DNA from: an uncultured Novosphingobium sp.
GTDB lineage: Bacteria; Pseudomonadota; Alphaproteobacteria; Sphingomonadales; Sphingomonadaceae
Reading direction: 5' to 3'
DNA length: 56,233 nucleotides
NCBI GenBank assembly: GCA_946886365.1
Contig: CAMPIM010000003.1
Span: 1 to 56,233, forward strand
Shown piece after piece: positions 1-8,243 of this stretch. The notes beneath the pieces were generated by a model. It had not been told where the DNA came from, did not search any database, and was given only the letters and a program-made list of their open reading frames with translations. The position numbers were made by a program, and so were the translations under genes. The stretch's first letter is position 1, and the number at the start of each line of letters is the position of its first letter.

Positions 1-495
<495 letters not shown>

Positions 496-511
496 GCCGG
501 TATCCTTTGGA

Positions 512-1453
512 TCAACGGGCGGTAGCGGGGGCGGCGGCCAGCCAGCCGTGCATCCGCAGCCAGTCGGCGAATTGCGGTAGCACGCCGGTCGAGGTGGTGC
601 CGGGGCGGCCAGCGCCGAAACCGTGGTCGCCGCGTTCATAGGCGTGCAGCTCGACCGGGCGGCGGGCCTGGCGCCAGGCTTCGGCGATGGCGAAGCCCTG
701 CTTCTTGAACAGCCCGTCGTCCATGGCGATGGCGGCGAACATCGGTGGGGCGTCGGCAGGGACTGTGACGGTGGTCATGGGGCCGTAGATATAGCCGATG
801 AAGGCGGGGCGGGCGTCGCCCTGGCCCTCCAGCGCGGCGCTGAGCGCGGTCATGGCTCCGGCGGAAAAGCCGATCATACCGACGCGGGCGGGATCGACGC
901 GGAACTCCTTGGCGCGGCTGCGGATCATCCCGAGGGCGGTCAACGCGTCCTGCGTCGCGCGGGGTTCCTTGATCTGGTCCACCGCGCCGGGCTTGGTTGC
1001 CTGCGCCATGCGCTGGCCCATGAATGTGCCGTAGGCCTTCGCGTCGCGGGGGGATTCGTTTAGGCGGTATTTGAGGACGAACGCGGCGATGCCTTGGGCA
1101 GCGAGCCAGCGGGCGATTTCCTCGCCTTCGCTGACCATGGAAAGTTGAAGGAAAGCGCCGCCGGGCGCGACCACGACGCCTGCGCCAGTGGCCTTTGCAG
1201 GGTTGGGGAGATAGGGCGTTATCGTCGGGCGCGTGACATTGCGGACAATGTCATTTTCCATGTGCAGCTGACCATAACGGACGCTATAATGCTCCCATTG
1301 TTCGTTGTCGGCATCCTTGGCGGAGGGATAGAGCGGGATTTCGGCGAGCTTTGGCTTGGCGATCGGCGTGAGCTGCATTTGCGCGGCTGCGGGGGCGGCG
1401 ATCGCCAAGGTGAGCGTGGTCAGGACGAGGGTGGTCAGGGCCGGGCGCTTCAT
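512..1453 (-). CDS. Exported alpha/beta-hydrolase (esterase-like)
   Basis: A 313-residue protein starting at MKRPALTTLV. I chose this over the longer frame because GAGAGGAGA lies just upstream and a clean signal peptide (residues 1-25, ending APAAAQ) follows. The fold is alpha/beta-hydrolase: an oxyanion-type APGGAF near residue 96, a nucleophile elbow GFSAGA with Ser197, and a likely Asp245/246 and His277 (GDHGFG) completing the triad. Relatives are annotated as BD-FAE-like or acetyl-xylan-type esterases. It sits between the GH1 and GH106 genes with gaps of 32 and 16 nt, so it is very likely co-transcribed. Inferred job: removing acyl groups from a glycoside in the periplasm so that the glycosidases can work. 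The substrate is not shown by the sequence. Confidence 0.8.
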   Translation of the reverse strand: MKRPALTTLVLTTLTLAIAAPAAAQMQLTPIAKPKLAEIPLYPSAKDADNEQWEHYSVRYGQLHMENDIVRNVTRPTITPYLPNPAKATGAGVVVAPGGAFLQLSMVSEGEEIARWLAAQGIAAFVLKYRLNESPRDAKAYGTFMGQRMAQATKPGAVDQIKEPRATQDALTALGMIRSRAKEFRVDPARVGMIGFSAGAMTALSAALEGQGDARPAFIGYIYGPMTTVTVPADAPPMFAAIAMDDGLFKKQGFAIAEAWRQARRPVELHAYERGDHGFGAGRPGTTSTGVLPQFADWLRMHGWLAAAPATAR

Positions 1454-1485
1454 CGAACGGGTCTCCTCTCTATCTGTTCTGTGCA

Positions 1486-2796
1486 TCAAATCGCATTGGA
1501 GCGTGCGATTGCACCATATACGGTCGCGCTGGGCTTGGGAACGCGGACAAAGGTGGTGGGATCGAAGCTGTGGAGGCCGAATTTCGGGCGATAGCCGAAG
1601 ATCCATTCGAAGTTGTCGATGAGCGACCAATGGCTGTAGCCGATGACGGGCACGCCCGACGCGATGGTCTTTTGCAGCTCCGCGAGGGCGGCGGGGATGA
1701 AGCGGGCGCGGATGCTGTCGTCATCGGTGCCCACGCCATGTTCGGTGACGAAGATGGGGACGCCGGTCGCTTCATGGGCGTAGCGGACGGCCCCGGCGAG
1801 GGAGGGGGCATAGACTTCCGCGCCGGAATAGTTGAGTTGCGCGCCCTTGGGCGGAGGGAGCTTGCCCTTGTCGCTCCACATATTGCGTTCGTAATTCTGG
1901 ACGCCGAGGAAGTCGTCGGCCCGTGCGGTTTCCAGCCATGCGCCGTAGAGCTCCCGCCGCTTGGCATCGCGGAGGCTGTTGCGGCCGATGGCTTGGTCAT
2001 CGAACATGGAGAGGGAGAGGCCGACGGGTAGGTCGCCGCGCACGGCCTTGATCGCAGCCTTTGCAACCTTGTGTGCGGGGACGAGGTTTGCCTGCATGGC
2101 GTCGAGATCGTCCATGTTGGCGGCGTTGAGCGCGGTGAATTTGGGCGTGCCCATGCGGCGGGCTGCTTCGGCGAGCATCGCCTTTTGCGCCTCCATGACC
2201 TGAGGCGGCAGGACCACGGCGCGCAGGACGAGGAGGATGTTCGGTTCGTTGAAGGTGATGGCGTGGCTGATGCCGCCTGCCAGATGCCGGGCGGCGCGGT
2301 CGCAGAAGCGGCTGAAGAGCTGGATGCCTTCGCTGTTGGTCCAGCCGCCCATGGCGCTGAACCAGCGCGGCGCGGTGAAATGGTTGAAGGTGACGACAGG
2401 GTTAAGGCCGCGTTCCCGTGCGCCTTCGATCATGCGCTTGTAATGATCGAGCATGGCGATGGAGAAGAGGCCGGGTTCGGGCTCTATCCGCGCCCATTCG
2501 AGGGAGAAGCGATAGCTGTTGAGGCCCATGCCCTTGGCGAGGTCCATGTCTTGGGGCCACAGGGCGAAGCTGTTGGCGGCGTCGCCCGAGGGCGTGGAAT
2601 AGATGGTGGGCTTGATATTTTCGAGCAACCACTGGTCGCTGGCGACATTATTGCCCTCCACCTGATGCCCGGCGGTGGAGGCGCCCCAGAGGAAGCCCTG
2701 CGGGAAACGGCGGCCGCTCAGCCGGTCTGCGGCTGCGAGCGCGGGACTGGCGGCGAGAGCCGCGCCGGTGGCGATCAGGGTCCGGCGGTCGATCAT
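1486..2796 (-). CDS. Exported GH1 beta-glucosidase
   Basis: A 436-residue protein with the family 1 glycoside hydrolase layout. The N-terminal FPQGFLWGASTAGHQVEG (residues 31-48) is the GH1 entry motif, the acid/base is Glu184 in TFNEPN, and the nucleophile is Glu352 in VTEHG, a variant of the usual TENG. YSHWSLIDNFEW near residue 387 is the aglycone/glucose binding segment. The first 23 residues begin MIDRRTLIATGAA and end in an Ala-rich cleavage zone, which suggests Tat export. GGGAGAG precedes the ATG. It lies in the operon 20 nt after a cytoplasmic esterase. Family members hydrolyse beta-glucosides; combined with GH106 it would strip a rhamnosyl-glucose disaccharide stepwise. Confidence 0.88.
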   Translation of the reverse strand: MIDRRTLIATGAALAASPALAAADRLSGRRFPQGFLWGASTAGHQVEGNNVASDQWLLENIKPTIYSTPSGDAANSFALWPQDMDLAKGMGLNSYRFSLEWARIEPEPGLFSIAMLDHYKRMIEGARERGLNPVVTFNHFTAPRWFSAMGGWTNSEGIQLFSRFCDRAARHLAGGISHAITFNEPNILLVLRAVVLPPQVMEAQKAMLAEAARRMGTPKFTALNAANMDDLDAMQANLVPAHKVAKAAIKAVRGDLPVGLSLSMFDDQAIGRNSLRDAKRRELYGAWLETARADDFLGVQNYERNMWSDKGKLPPPKGAQLNYSGAEVYAPSLAGAVRYAHEATGVPIFVTEHGVGTDDDSIRARFIPAALAELQKTIASGVPVIGYSHWSLIDNFEWIFGYRPKFGLHSFDPTTFVRVPKPSATVYGAIARSNAI

Positions 2797-2816
2797 GTCT
2801 CTCTCCCTTTTTCGGG

Positions 2817-3656
2817 TTAGTTTGTTGTGTCTTTGATGAAGGCGCAGATTTCGTCGGCGAGGCGGCGGTCGCTGGTGCCGAGGTGCATGGGCAGGCTGTA
2901 ATGATTGTGGCCGCTGACGATCATCGCTCGCGTCATGGCGCCGTGGCGGTTGAGCCGGTCCTGCATCAGCCCGAGAAATTCCTGTTGGAAGCGGGCGGGG
3001 TCATGCTGGGCGCAGGCGATGAAGAGCGGGAGGGTGGTCGAGGCCACGGCTTCGAGCGGCATGCGGTCGGGGTAGAGTGCTGGGTCGCCATAATAGAGCG
3101 TGTCGCGTTCATCGAGCGGGGTGTAGCCATAGAGGCCGGAGAGCAGGATGGCGGCGCGGATATCGGTGGTGCCGTGGCGCTGGAAATATCCCGCGACATG
3201 GACCGCGCCTGCCGAGGTGCCCATGAGGACGATGCGGCTGGGGTTGCCGCCATGCTGGGCGGCGTTGCTCTTCGTCCAGGCGATGATGGAGGCAACGTCT
3301 TCGGGACCGGCGGGCCACGGGTGGTCGGGCGCGAGGCGGTAGTTGGGGACGATGCCCATGAAACCCGCCTGCGCCGCCATGCGGCCGACATTGGCGTTGG
3401 GCCAACTTTGATCGCCACCCTTGTCGCCCTTCAGAAAGCCGCCGCCGTGGAGGAAGATGAGGATGGGAGCGGCGGATGTGGATTGCGGGCGGTGGAGGTC
3501 GAGGCGGTGGCGTTCGTGGGGGCCGTAGGGGATGTCGGTCGCGGCGGCAGGGATGCGAGCGGCGAGGGTGCTCTGTTCCGCATCGAATAACGCGGTGCAG
3601 CGGGCTAGAATGTCAGGGCCGAGGGCTTGGCCCATGGCGGCGATATCGTGCCTCAT
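2817..3656 (-). CDS. Alpha/beta-hydrolase of the hormone-sensitive-lipase type
   Basis: A 279-residue protein without a signal peptide, so probably cytoplasmic. HGGGF at residues 70-74 is the oxyanion-hole motif of the HSL/COG0657 esterases, GTSAG gives the nucleophile Ser148, and Asp219 (AQHDP) with His250 or His252 (GHNHYS) probably complete the triad. AAGGA lies upstream of the ATG. It sits between the TonB receptor (64 nt upstream) and GH1 (20 nt downstream). It may remove acyl or aryl ester groups from imported substrate, or act on a ring-cleavage product. Kynurenine-formamidase-like hydrolases share this architecture, so C-N hydrolysis is also possible. The substrate is unknown. Confidence 0.78.
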   Translation of the reverse strand: MRHDIAAMGQALGPDILARCTALFDAEQSTLAARIPAAATDIPYGPHERHRLDLHRPQSTSAAPILIFLHGGGFLKGDKGGDQSWPNANVGRMAAQAGFMGIVPNYRLAPDHPWPAGPEDVASIIAWTKSNAAQHGGNPSRIVLMGTSAGAVHVAGYFQRHGTTDIRAAILLSGLYGYTPLDERDTLYYGDPALYPDRMPLEAVASTTLPLFIACAQHDPARFQQEFLGLMQDRLNRHGAMTRAMIVSGHNHYSLPMHLGTSDRRLADEICAFIKDTTN

Positions 3657-3720
3657 CCGTTTCGTCCTTAGCTGGCAACAGAGGCGGGCGATCTCATTTG
3701 GACCGCCCGCCAGCTTTTGA

Positions 3721-6066
3721 TCAGAAACGCGCTTCGAACGACACGCCGAAGGTGCGCTCGGCTTCCCGCGTGCGCCAGTTCACATAGCCGCCGTCCGAGA
3801 AGGGGAGGCCAAGGATTGCCGAGTTGAAATCGACGTCGAACAGGTTGCGCACGAAACCGCCAACGCGCCATGCGCCGTCCGCATCGCCGATGCCCAGATT
3901 TACGTTCACAACCTCATAGGCGGGCTGGATGGTATTCTTGTCACCCACCGCATTTTGCGTCTTAGACCGGAAGGACAGGTTGCCGGACGCGTCAAAGGTC
4001 AAGCGGTCGGTGACCGGATATTCCCAGTTCGCGCCCAGCACGACGCTATATTTGGGTGAGCCGGGCAAGACTTCCCCGCTGGCATCGAACAACTGACCCG
4101 GCGTGGGCGAGGCGTTGCAGGCCGTCGCTGCTGTGCCCGAAACGACGAACACGGTCGGGCAGGCCGTCACATAATCGGTAAACTTCGCGTCCGAATAGGT
4201 GAGGGACGCGTTGACCGAGAAGGTCTTGGAAGGACGGGCGACCAGCTCGACTTCGAACCCCTTCACCTCCGCGCCGCCGGCATTTTCGGTGAGGAATTCC
4301 TGACCATCGAAGACCGACGTCTGAAGATCCTTATATTTGTCCCAGAAGGCGTTGAGGTTGACGGTCAGCGTGCGGTCGAGGAACTGCATCTTCGCGCCCG
4401 CCGTGATGTCGTCCACCGTCTGCGGCGCGACCGTGCTGCGGGTTCCGGTGAGGCCGGAGAAGGTCACCGTCGGCCCCAGATAACCACGTGCGTAGGTGGC
4501 GTAGAAGAGGAGGTCGCGGTTGGGCTTATATTCCAGGCCCGCGCGGCCCGAAATGTCGGTCTTCTTTGCCCGGCCGGTCTGCGGCGCGCGCACGTCGTAA
4601 GGCACGGTGCCCGATGGCGTGAAATTGTTCGCGGGAGATGGCGGATCGAACGGCGCCAGTTCCGGATCGGCATAGGAGTAGTTCAGCGCCTTCACCTTGT
4701 CCCGCGTGAGGCGCGCACCGCCGATCAGGCTGAGCGTGTCAGTGATATGATATTTGCCGTCGAAGAACAACGCGGCGCTGTCCGATGTGGTGCGCGTGAC
4801 GTTATAGCCTGCGGTGATCGAGACGGTCGGGAGGGTCGAATAGGGCAGCGCCGGACGCAAGATCGCGCTCTGGCCGCCGCCAAGGCCGGTCTTTTGCCGG
4901 GAGAAGAACAGGCCCGCAATATATTCGAGCGGTTGGCCCTGCGGTGAAGTCAGGCGCAGTTCCTGCGAAAAGAAGCGCTTGGTTTCGCCCTTCGACTTGG
5001 CGAAGAACTTCTCATAAGGCAGGCCATCGATCGCATAGGTTAAGGGCGCTTCATTGAATTCGCGCCAAGCCGATACAGAGGTCAGGGTATGATCACCCAG
5101 TTCAAGGTCCACCTGAAGCGAGGCACCGTAATTTTCGACGTCGTAGAAGCCCGCGCCGTCTTCGATGGACTCTTCATTGTGCAGGCCGGGCGTGACGCCC
5201 AGCGCCGCGAGATTGACGAAGGGCACGCCAGCGATGCCGCCCGGAGCGGTCTGAGCGCCTGAGAGCTTGTTGAGGGTCCAGGTCTGGCCGGGTCCCTTCT
5301 GCTTCTGGCGCGAATAGTCGCCGATCAGGGTGACCGAGAGACCATCGGTGGGCTCGACCAGCAGCTTGGCGCGTGTGCCATAATAATGCTGGCCGCCCCA
5401 TGTTTCATCACGGACGACATTTTTGATGAAGCCGTCATAGGCGCGGTCGAAGGCGTAGATGTTGACCGCGGCTTTGCTGCCGATCGGAATGTTGACCGCG
5501 CCATGAATGTCGCGCTCGTCGAACGAGCCATAGGAGGCGAAAACATTGCCGCTGAATTCGCCGAGTTCGGGCTTTTTGGTCGTGATGTTGATGACGCCCG
5601 AAGAGGCGTTCTTGCCAAACTGGGTGCCCTGCGGTCCCTTCAGCACTTCGATCCGTTCCAGATCGCCAAGGCTGTTGACCGGGCTACCGAAGCCGATGAC
5701 GACATTATCGACCACCAGGCCGACCGGGGCTTCGGACGCGCTGGTGAAGCCGCCGAGCGTGCCGACGCCGCGAACGCGGAAGCCAGCGTCGTTGGGGGTG
5801 GTGCCGAACTGCACGCCCGAAAAGGTGTAGGCGATGTTGGTGAGGTCCTTGAAGCCGGTCGCGGCAAGCTGGTCACCGCTAAGAGCCGACACGGCGAGTG
5901 GGACGTCCTGCAGGCGTTCGGCGCGCCGGGTGGCGGTGACGATGATGTCCGTCGAGGCGACGGGCTCGGCCGCTTGCGGCGCGGTTGTTTCCTGCGCCCA
6001 TGCAGGCGTCGCGATGGCGAGCAGGCTGGCGCTGCCCAAGGCTATGTGCGTGGTGAACTTTCTCAT
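3721..6066 (-). CDS. TonB-dependent outer-membrane receptor
   Basis: A 781-residue protein with a signal peptide (residues 1-24, cut at AWA-QE), a plug domain beginning DIIVTATRRAERLQDVPLAV near residue 40, and a long 22-strand-type barrel ending FGVSFEARF. The terminal Phe is the outer-membrane insertion signal. The size and CirA/FepA-like plug are typical of the large TBDT families of sphingomonads, which import plant glycosides and aromatics as well as siderophores. A strong AGGGGAGAGG site precedes the ATG, and the FAH gene ends only 25 nt upstream. Its place between ring-cleavage genes and glycosidases argues for uptake of the pathway substrate. No inner-membrane transporter is seen in the cluster. 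Confidence 0.93.
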   Translation of the reverse strand: MRKFTTHIALGSASLLAIATPAWAQETTAPQAAEPVASTDIIVTATRRAERLQDVPLAVSALSGDQLAATGFKDLTNIAYTFSGVQFGTTPNDAGFRVRGVGTLGGFTSASEAPVGLVVDNVVIGFGSPVNSLGDLERIEVLKGPQGTQFGKNASSGVINITTKKPELGEFSGNVFASYGSFDERDIHGAVNIPIGSKAAVNIYAFDRAYDGFIKNVVRDETWGGQHYYGTRAKLLVEPTDGLSVTLIGDYSRQKQKGPGQTWTLNKLSGAQTAPGGIAGVPFVNLAALGVTPGLHNEESIEDGAGFYDVENYGASLQVDLELGDHTLTSVSAWREFNEAPLTYAIDGLPYEKFFAKSKGETKRFFSQELRLTSPQGQPLEYIAGLFFSRQKTGLGGGQSAILRPALPYSTLPTVSITAGYNVTRTTSDSAALFFDGKYHITDTLSLIGGARLTRDKVKALNYSYADPELAPFDPPSPANNFTPSGTVPYDVRAPQTGRAKKTDISGRAGLEYKPNRDLLFYATYARGYLGPTVTFSGLTGTRSTVAPQTVDDITAGAKMQFLDRTLTVNLNAFWDKYKDLQTSVFDGQEFLTENAGGAEVKGFEVELVARPSKTFSVNASLTYSDAKFTDYVTACPTVFVVSGTAATACNASPTPGQLFDASGEVLPGSPKYSVVLGANWEYPVTDRLTFDASGNLSFRSKTQNAVGDKNTIQPAYEVVNVNLGIGDADGAWRVGGFVRNLFDVDFNSAILGLPFSDGGYVNWRTREAERTFGVSFEARF

Positions 6067-6091
6067 GACGTTGATCCTCTCCCCTTGTTGA

Positions 6092-6916
6092 TTACTGTTC
6101 GTCGATGATGCGGTTGGTGAGCGTGCCGATGACGCCGATGCTGATTTCGACCTTGTCGCCGGCCTTCATGTAGAGCGGCGGGGTGCGTTTATCGCCGACG
6201 CCGCCGGGGGTGCCGGTGGCGATGACGTCGCCGGGGGCAAGGGGCGTGAAGGCGGAGATATATTCGATGACGGTGGCGATATCCCAGATCATGTCGCTGA
6301 TCGGCTGATCCTGGACGAGTTCGCCGTTGAGGCGGGTCTGGACGCGCTGGGCGGCAAGGTCGCCCGCCTCGTCCGGCGTCACCAGCGTGGGGCCGAAGCC
6401 GCCGGTGCCGGGGAAGGTTTTGCCGGGCGTGAACTGGATATTGTGGCGCTGCCAGTCGCGGGCGGAGCCGTCGTTGAAGCAGGCGTAACCGGCGACATGG
6501 GCCATGGCTTCGGCGCGGGCGACCTTGTGCGCGGGCTTGCCGATGATGACGGCCAGTTCGCCTTCATAGTCGAAGCGGCTGGTGACAGATGGCTTCACCA
6601 TGGGCTGGCCGTCGGCAACGAGGCTGTCGGCATAGCGGACGAAGATTGCGGGATGCTCCTTCTGTTCGCGGCCGGTTTCCTTGACATGTTCGGCATAGTT
6701 AAGGCCGACGCAAAGGATCTTGGCCGGGTCGGGGATGACCGGGAGCAGGACGATGTCGTTGCGGTTGTAGCTGGCGCCCTCGGTTAGCGAGGCGAGGTTG
6801 CCCGCGGCGAGTGCGGCTTTCAGGCTGGGGGCGCCGGTCAGTTCGACGATGGCGTCGCCGTCCAGGCGGCCGAAGCTGGGGGTGCCGTCGGGGCGGCGGA
6901 AACTCACGTAGCGCAT
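6092..6916 (-). CDS. Fumarylacetoacetate hydrolase family protein
   Basis: A 274-residue protein starting MRYVSFRRPD. A longer reading exists, but this ATG shares one base with the VOC gene's stop (TGATG) and has GAGGAA upstream, so translation is probably coupled. The FAH C-terminal fold is clear: CVGLNYAEHVKE at residues 69-80, metal ligands Glu118 and Glu120 in YEGELAVII, and Asp149 in FNDGSARDWQ. The family contains FAH hydrolases, HpaG decarboxylase/isomerases and 2-hydroxyhepta-2,4-diene-1,7-dioate-type hydrolases that process ring-fission products. Directly downstream of an extradiol dioxygenase, it probably acts on the meta-cleavage product. Whether it cleaves a C-C bond, decarboxylates or isomerises cannot be told. 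Confidence 0.88.
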   Translation of the reverse strand: MRYVSFRRPDGTPSFGRLDGDAIVELTGAPSLKAALAAGNLASLTEGASYNRNDIVLLPVIPDPAKILCVGLNYAEHVKETGREQKEHPAIFVRYADSLVADGQPMVKPSVTSRFDYEGELAVIIGKPAHKVARAEAMAHVAGYACFNDGSARDWQRHNIQFTPGKTFPGTGGFGPTLVTPDEAGDLAAQRVQTRLNGELVQDQPISDMIWDIATVIEYISAFTPLAPGDVIATGTPGGVGDKRTPPLYMKAGDKVEISIGVIGTLTNRIIDEQ

Positions 6917-7815
6917 CAGACTTGTTCCTCGTTCAGGGGCTGCGGAGCCCAGTCGCGGCGGTGGCGGAATTTCTCCTCGGCGGCGCGGAGGCCGGTGAGA
7001 TCCTTGTCGGACATGCCCCACTGATCGATGCGGCCTTCGGGCCAGGTCCAGTCTTCGGGGGCTCCGGCTTTGTAGTCGTCGGGGACCTTCTCGACGGCGG
7101 TGGAAAATTCGATGACGGGACCAAAGGGGGCGATGAAATAGGCGAAGACGTTCGCGCCGGGGCCGTGACGGCCGGGACCCCAGGCGGGGACCATGCCATG
7201 GTCACGCAGGCGGCCGATACCGCGCATCACCGCGTCCATGTCCGCCATCTCGAAGGCGATATGGTTGAGGGAGGAAAAGCCCGCGCGGGCGAAGGCGGTC
7301 GAGTGGTGGAACTCGTTGCAGCGGACGAAGACCATGCCCTTCGTCCGGTCGGAGACGCGGAAGCGTAGTGCTTCCTCGATCAAGTGGCCGGTGGCTTCGG
7401 CGTCGGTGGCGTTGAACACCACATGGGTGAGCTTGACGGGGAGATCCTTGCCTTCGATCGGCGCGACTTCGCTCGTATCGGTGAGGAAGCGGAGCAGCTC
7501 GCCCTCGGCCAGTTCGACGATGATGCCGTGGCCATTGCCGGGATCGTTCGAGGTGACAGGGCTGGCGGGGAGGTTCGCCTTCGTGACGCTGGCCTTCAGT
7601 TCTTCGAGCCGTTCGGGCGAGCAGGTGAAGGTGGTGGAGCGGACATGGGGTTCCGCCGACTCTTCAAGCGCGACGAGATAGGGGAAGCTGCCCGATCCGC
7701 GCAGATAATGGGTGCCGCCTCGCACTTCGGCGGGGGCCATGCCCCAGATGTCGGTGAGGAAGGCGGCGGCCTCTGCGGCGTGGGGCAGCGCCAGTTCGAT
7801 GCTGCGCAGTTTCAT
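6916..7815 (-). CDS. VOC-superfamily extradiol ring-cleavage dioxygenase
   Basis: A 299-residue protein with two vicinal-oxygen-chelate modules. The first (residues 1-115) lacks the metal set. The second (128-240) carries the 2-His-1-carboxylate triad of type I extradiol dioxygenases: His131 (KLTHVVF), His185 (SLNHIAFE) and Glu236 (PVIEFS). This arrangement matches 2,3-dihydroxybiphenyl/catechol 2,3-dioxygenases, which open a dihydroxylated aromatic ring next to the diol. Its ATG overlaps the stop of the GlcG-like gene by 4 nt (ATGA), and its own stop overlaps the FAH start. It follows a flavoprotein hydroxylase that would make the diol. The C-terminal tail after residue 245 is longer and more polar than usual. 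Confidence 0.87.
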   Translation of the reverse strand: MKLRSIELALPHAAEAAAFLTDIWGMAPAEVRGGTHYLRGSGSFPYLVALEESAEPHVRSTTFTCSPERLEELKASVTKANLPASPVTSNDPGNGHGIIVELAEGELLRFLTDTSEVAPIEGKDLPVKLTHVVFNATDAEATGHLIEEALRFRVSDRTKGMVFVRCNEFHHSTAFARAGFSSLNHIAFEMADMDAVMRGIGRLRDHGMVPAWGPGRHGPGANVFAYFIAPFGPVIEFSTAVEKVPDDYKAGAPEDWTWPEGRIDQWGMSDKDLTGLRAAEEKFRHRRDWAPQPLNEEQV

Positions 7816-8243
7816 TTTGCGTCTCCGTGAGTGAGGCCAGCGGCGGCGATGCCAGCGATGGCGCAGGCTTCGTCCATGTCGCCGGTGTCGCCGCTGGTCC
7901 CGACGGCGCCGATCATCCGCCCTTCCAAGTCACGGATGATGACGCCGCCGGGTGACAAAGCGAGTTGGCCGCCAGTGACGGCCACCACGCTCTGAAAGAA
8001 GGTGGGGTTGGAAGCGGCGCGGGTCGCAATGATTCGTGTGTCCGCCCCCAACCCCAATGCGCCCGAGGCTTTTGCCCTGGCTATGTCGAAACGGAACAGG
8101 CTCGCGCCATCCTCTCGCGCGAAGGCGATGGGGTGCGCGCCTGCGTCGAGGATGATGATGGCGAGCGGCTGCGCCTGCTGCGCGCGGGCGTGGGCGAGCG
8201 CGGCGTCGAGGATAGTGCGGGCTTGGGCGAGGGTGAGGGTCAT
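7812..8243 (-). CDS. GlcG/HbpS-family protein
   Basis: A 143-residue protein of the GlcG/HbpS (DUF336) family: LTLAQARTILDAALAHARA at the start, the central IIILDAGAHPIAFARED, and SPGGVIIRD and IGAVGTSG towards the end. The same frame is open upstream, but the ATG at 8243 overlaps the stop of the monooxygenase gene by 4 nt (ATGA), which decides the start. Family members include the heme-sensing HbpS of Streptomyces, the uncharacterised GlcG of the glycolate locus, and many proteins encoded beside aromatic-degradation enzymes. There is no signal peptide, so a cytoplasmic role is expected. Its biochemical job here is unknown; being locked between a hydroxylase and a dioxygenase suggests a helper or an enzyme acting on an intermediate. 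Confidence 0.85.
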   Translation of the reverse strand: MTLTLAQARTILDAALAHARAQQAQPLAIIILDAGAHPIAFAREDGASLFRFDIARAKASGALGLGADTRIIATRAASNPTFFQSVVAVTGGQLALSPGGVIIRDLEGRMIGAVGTSGDTGDMDEACAIAGIAAAGLTHGDAK

